Positions 61,923 through 64,000 of a DNA stretch of 64,000 nt are shown here, in pieces. Under the pieces are notes generated by a model, which saw nothing but the letters and a program-made list of their open reading frames with translations, had not been told where the DNA came from and did no database searches. The translations under genes and the position numbers were made by a program. Every line of letters begins with the position of its first letter. The stretch's first letter is position 1. The DNA comes from Ignavibacteria bacterium UBA2360 (GTDB taxonomy: Bacteria; Bacteroidota; Ignavibacteria; Tepidaquicellales; OLB5), in the NCBI GenBank assembly GCA_002344125.1, contig DDTQ01000011.1, positions 186,001-250,000 of the forward strand, written 5' to 3'.

Positions 61923-62177
61923 TTATGCATGTTCCTCTATAGATGTTTTTATCTGGGTATACACTGTTTCAGGATCTATCTCCAGATCTTCATTCCAGGC
62001 GATACCAAATGTTTCTTTGTTGATAAAGACATCAAAAAAATTGTCATCTTTCTCCCAAAAACCGAAAACACCCTTGCCTGCAGAATCTGAAAGATCAGCT
62101 TCGCCTGTGACGCCGTCTTCGAATTCAGCCCTTATAACGTATTTCTTAATCGCTGTAACTCTTACAGGTTTAATCAA
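61923..62177 (-). CDS. DUF2442 protein
   Basis: 84 residues: VRVTAIKKYVIRAEFEDGVTGEADLSDSAGKGVFGFWEKDDNFFDVFINKETFGIAWNEDLEIDPETVY is a complete DUF2442 domain. Lies 20 nt after the bacilliredoxin gene and directly before the DUF4160 gene. The pair sits between Fe-S assembly genes and the Rrf2 gene, so insertion into the operon is likely. Confidence 0.85.
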   Translation of the reverse strand: MIKPVRVTAIKKYVIRAEFEDGVTGEADLSDSAGKGVFGFWEKDDNFFDVFINKETFGIAWNEDLEIDPETVYTQIKTSIEEHA

Positions 62178-62197
62178 CTACTTGAATAATTTCAATG

Positions 62198-62734
62198 TTA
62201 ATTACCGCTGTATTTTGGTATCTTTGAACCGCATGCCTTAGCATGCAGTATTGCATCGTACTGTTCTTTGGGTACTGAAGGACCCTCAAACGTACAATGT
62301 TCATTGAATGCAGCTGTGAGTTCTTCAGCCACCATATCAGCAGTTTTGCCTTCAATGTTCATTCTCTGCATCAAATAAACTACTTCACCATTTTTAAACA
62401 AAGCCATGTATGGTGATGATGGCGGAATACCCGGCAGATACGCATTTCTTAAATGATCAACTGCATCCCTGTCCTGTCCGGCAAAAACAGTCACTATCCT
62501 GTTCGGGATAAGTTTGTTTTGCAATGCCAGTGTTACTCCCGGTCTTGCGCTGCCTGCGGCGCAGCCGCAAACTGAATTTATCATTACAAGCGTTGTGCCT
62601 TCTTTCTGCCCTAAAAATGTATCTACATCAGCGGGTGTTAATAACTCTGTGAACCCGGCTGCGGTTAACTCATCTCTCATCGGCTGAACTGCTGCCGGAT
62701 CGTATATTGGTCCTCTTGTGTTTATCTGGAACAT
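62198..62734 (-). CDS. Bacilliredoxin (BrxA/BrxB, YphP family)
   Basis: 178 residues. Thioredoxin-fold protein with Cys56-Gly-Cys58 in MINSVCGCAAGSARPG, which removes bacillithiol from proteins or acts as a disulfide isomerase in known members. Other family blocks: VTVFAGQDRDAVDHLRN and PPSSPYMALFKNGEVVYLMQR. It is part of the Fe-S operon, suggesting a link between low-molecular-weight thiol and cluster assembly. Confidence 0.88.
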   Translation of the reverse strand: MFQINTRGPIYDPAAVQPMRDELTAAGFTELLTPADVDTFLGQKEGTTLVMINSVCGCAAGSARPGVTLALQNKLIPNRIVTVFAGQDRDAVDHLRNAYLPGIPPSSPYMALFKNGEVVYLMQRMNIEGKTADMVAEELTAAFNEHCTFEGPSVPKEQYDAILHAKACGSKIPKYSGN

Positions 62735-62783
62735 ATTATTATTATTATTTATTATTTAAAATTTATTTAATTACTTTTTATTT

Positions 62784-63188
62784 TCAAAACAGGTTCAACT
62801 GAAGCTTCGCTTCTTCGCTCATCATATGCATTCCCCAAGTCGGCTCCCAAACAACCTTTACGGTACAATCCTTTACGCCGGGAATCGATCTGATCTTGCC
62901 TTCTACCTCAGGGGGCAGCGTACCCGCCACCGGACAGGCAGGAGATGTTAAGGTCATTTCTATATCTACTTTACCGTTCTCATCAATATTAATAGAGTAT
63001 ATGAGACCCAGCTCATAAATATTAACCGGTATCTCGGGATCGTACACACTTTTCAATGCTTCAACAACAGCATTGTTAAGCTCGGCCCTGTCAGTTTTTC
63101 CCGCAGCCGGGTCTCCGCCCTTCTCTTGCTGATCGTTCACTTCGGTCAATTCCTGAGCCGTTATTTTTTCTTCTGTGTTATCAGACAT
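62784..63188 (-). CDS. SufT-like MIP18/DUF59 Fe-S assembly protein
   Basis: 134 residues. An extra hydrophilic N-terminus (1-35) precedes the MIP18 domain: VVEALKSVYDPEIPVNIYELGLIYSINIDENGKVDIEMTLTSPACPVAGTLPPEVEGKI, with the conserved Cys in SPACPVAG. It helps in Fe-S maturation. Lies between sufE and the bacilliredoxin gene. Confidence 0.88.
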   Translation of the reverse strand: MSDNTEEKITAQELTEVNDQQEKGGDPAAGKTDRAELNNAVVEALKSVYDPEIPVNIYELGLIYSINIDENGKVDIEMTLTSPACPVAGTLPPEVEGKIRSIPGVKDCTVKVVWEPTWGMHMMSEEAKLQLNLF

Positions 63189-63211
63189 TTTTTATTTTAA
63201 CTGTTTACAAG

Positions 63212-63643
63212 TTATATTTGCTGCTTTGCTTTGTAAGCCAGCGCGTACATTTTCATTTGTTTTATCATTGCCGCAAGTCCGTTAGCCCGTGTTTGGGCAA
63301 GATGCTGCTGCAAGCCCGTCTTGCCGATAAAATCAAGCTTCGCGTTCAATATTTCATCCGGCGTTCTGTTATTCAGAACCCTGATAAGTAACGCAATTAA
63401 ACCTTTTACAATTGTTGAATCGCTATCTGCCTTGAATGTTATTCTGCCGTCTGCTTCATCAGTCACAAGCCAAACACTTGATTGGCACCCCTTTACTTTA
63501 TACTCACCGGTTTGCTTATCCTCCGGATAGCCCTTCAGTTTTTTGCCAAGCTCGATGATATATTCATATTTATCCTGCCAGCTTTCAAAGAAACTGAACT
63601 CATCCACAATTTCTTCTTCTATTTCCTCTATCTTCTTATCCAT
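63212..63643 (-). CDS. sufE: SufE family sulfur-acceptor protein
   Basis: 143 residues. Accepts persulfide sulfur from SufS and stimulates it. Acceptor Cys53 in YKVKGCQSSVWL; also FESWQDKYEYIIELGKKL and SDSTIVKGLIALLIRVLNNRTPDEI. Located 48 nt after the sufS stop. Confidence 0.93.
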   Translation of the reverse strand: MDKKIEEIEEEIVDEFSFFESWQDKYEYIIELGKKLKGYPEDKQTGEYKVKGCQSSVWLVTDEADGRITFKADSDSTIVKGLIALLIRVLNNRTPDEILNAKLDFIGKTGLQQHLAQTRANGLAAMIKQMKMYALAYKAKQQI

Positions 63644-63691
63644 ATATAGATCATTTCTCTCATTCCCAACTCCGGTTCAGGAATGCTCATA

Positions 63692-64000
63692 TCATTTTAA
63701 TATCTCAATAGCCTTTTTTAATGCATCAACAAAAATATCAATTTCTTCTTTTGTATTATAAAATGCAAATGAGGCTCTAACCGTTCCCGGTACCCCAAAC
63801 CTATCCATCAGCGGCTCTGTGCAATGCTGACCCGTTCTGACAGCTACTCCGTTTGTATCCAGCATTATACCGATATCCAGAGCATTCAAACCTTCAACAA
63901 CAAACGAAATTACACCTGTCTTTTTTTTTGCGGTTCCGATTATTCTTAATCCATTTATCTCGTTAAGCTGCGCGGTTGCATATTCAAGCAGTTCTGTTTC
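63692..64000 (-). CDS. sufS: Cysteine desulfurase SufS (C-terminal part; 5' end outside window)
   Basis: The frame is open from 64000 to the stop at 63692, about 102 codons. The part present is the C-terminal small domain: NEINGLRIIG, VISFVVEGLNALDIGIMLDTNGVAVRTGQHCTEPLMDRFGVPGTVRASFAFYNTKEEIDIFVDAL. The active-site Cys is in RTGQHCTEP, as in class II (SufS) enzymes. It passes sulfur from cysteine to SufE. Confidence 0.93.
   Translation of the reverse strand, partial: ETELLEYATAQLNEINGLRIIGTAKKKTGVISFVVEGLNALDIGIMLDTNGVAVRTGQHCTEPLMDRFGVPGTVRASFAFYNTKEEIDIFVDALKKAIEILK

Noticed and set aside
1..64000. tRNA genes, prophage, integrative element or defence island
   Set aside because: No cloverleaf-like sequence, integrase, phage structural gene, restriction gene or cas gene was seen; the only mobile gene is the RAYT.

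Overview
The window looks like a piece of chromosome from a member of the Ignavibacteria/Chlorobi branch of the Bacteroidota-Chlorobiota group. The main reason is the recurring C-terminal secretion signal of eight extracellular proteins: an NYPNPFNP-type motif, then a beta-rich segment, SGVYFY or SGIYFY, and a final KKMxLVK. This is the type IX secretion (T9SS) type A sorting domain in the form common in that lineage. TonB-dependent receptors, SBBP and YCF48-like propeller proteins, a serine palmitoyltransferase-like enzyme and a membrane pyrophosphatase fit the same picture. The species cannot be named from sequence alone. No prophage, CRISPR array, integron or tRNA was found; the only mobile-type gene is a decayed REP-associated tyrosine transposase (RAYT).

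Layout. 1-12 kb: a partial helix-hairpin-helix outer-membrane protein, then six T9SS-exported proteins: three Omp28/thioredoxin-like proteins, a YCF48-like and an SBBP propeller protein, and an HExxH metalloprotease. 12-17 kb: a CARDB-like protein, a CASTOR/POLLUX-type channel, a VOC protein, an aldo/keto reductase and a 125-bp tandem repeat. 17-22 kb: an OB-fold lipoprotein, pyruvate phosphate dikinase with a lysine-rich tail, a PTS EIIA-like protein and a HEAT-repeat protein. 22-26 kb: twin small membrane proteins, another SBBP T9SS protein and a TPR protein. 26-31 kb: a TonB receptor, a 2TM protein and an operon of three paralogous membrane proteins plus a winged-helix regulator, preceded by a clear promoter and an operator-like palindrome. 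31-38 kb: membrane pyrophosphatase, pth, rplY, and a TonB receptor divergent from a lipoprotein. 39-42 kb: an NAD-dependent epimerase, the RAYT with REP palindromes, and a serine palmitoyltransferase-like enzyme. 43-46.6 kb: a NIF3/YqfO-like domain, a zinc-ribbon coiled-coil protein, RNase HI, the RNase P RNA gene (rnpB) and a T9SS protein. 46.6-55.6 kb: a long minus-strand run covering cell envelope and cell wall (O-antigen ligase-like, MscS, DUF6265, GT9, mce, manC, an acidic unknown, alr). 55.7-61 kb: aspA, a LolA-like protein, a Cys-rich acidic protein, amt and a porin. 61-64 kb: an Fe-S assembly operon on the minus strand (sufS partial, sufE, sufT-like, bacilliredoxin, DUF2442, DUF4160, Rrf2 regulator).

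Many intergenic regions carry short perfect inverted repeats with 3-4 nt loops (REP-like). Several families recur in the window, and one copy lies inside the RAYT reading frame. The most interesting second-look items are this RAYT/REP arrangement, the three-paralog membrane operon with its operator, hairpin families whose stems covary between copies, and the possible sphingolipid pair. Functional calls rest on motif recognition without database searches.
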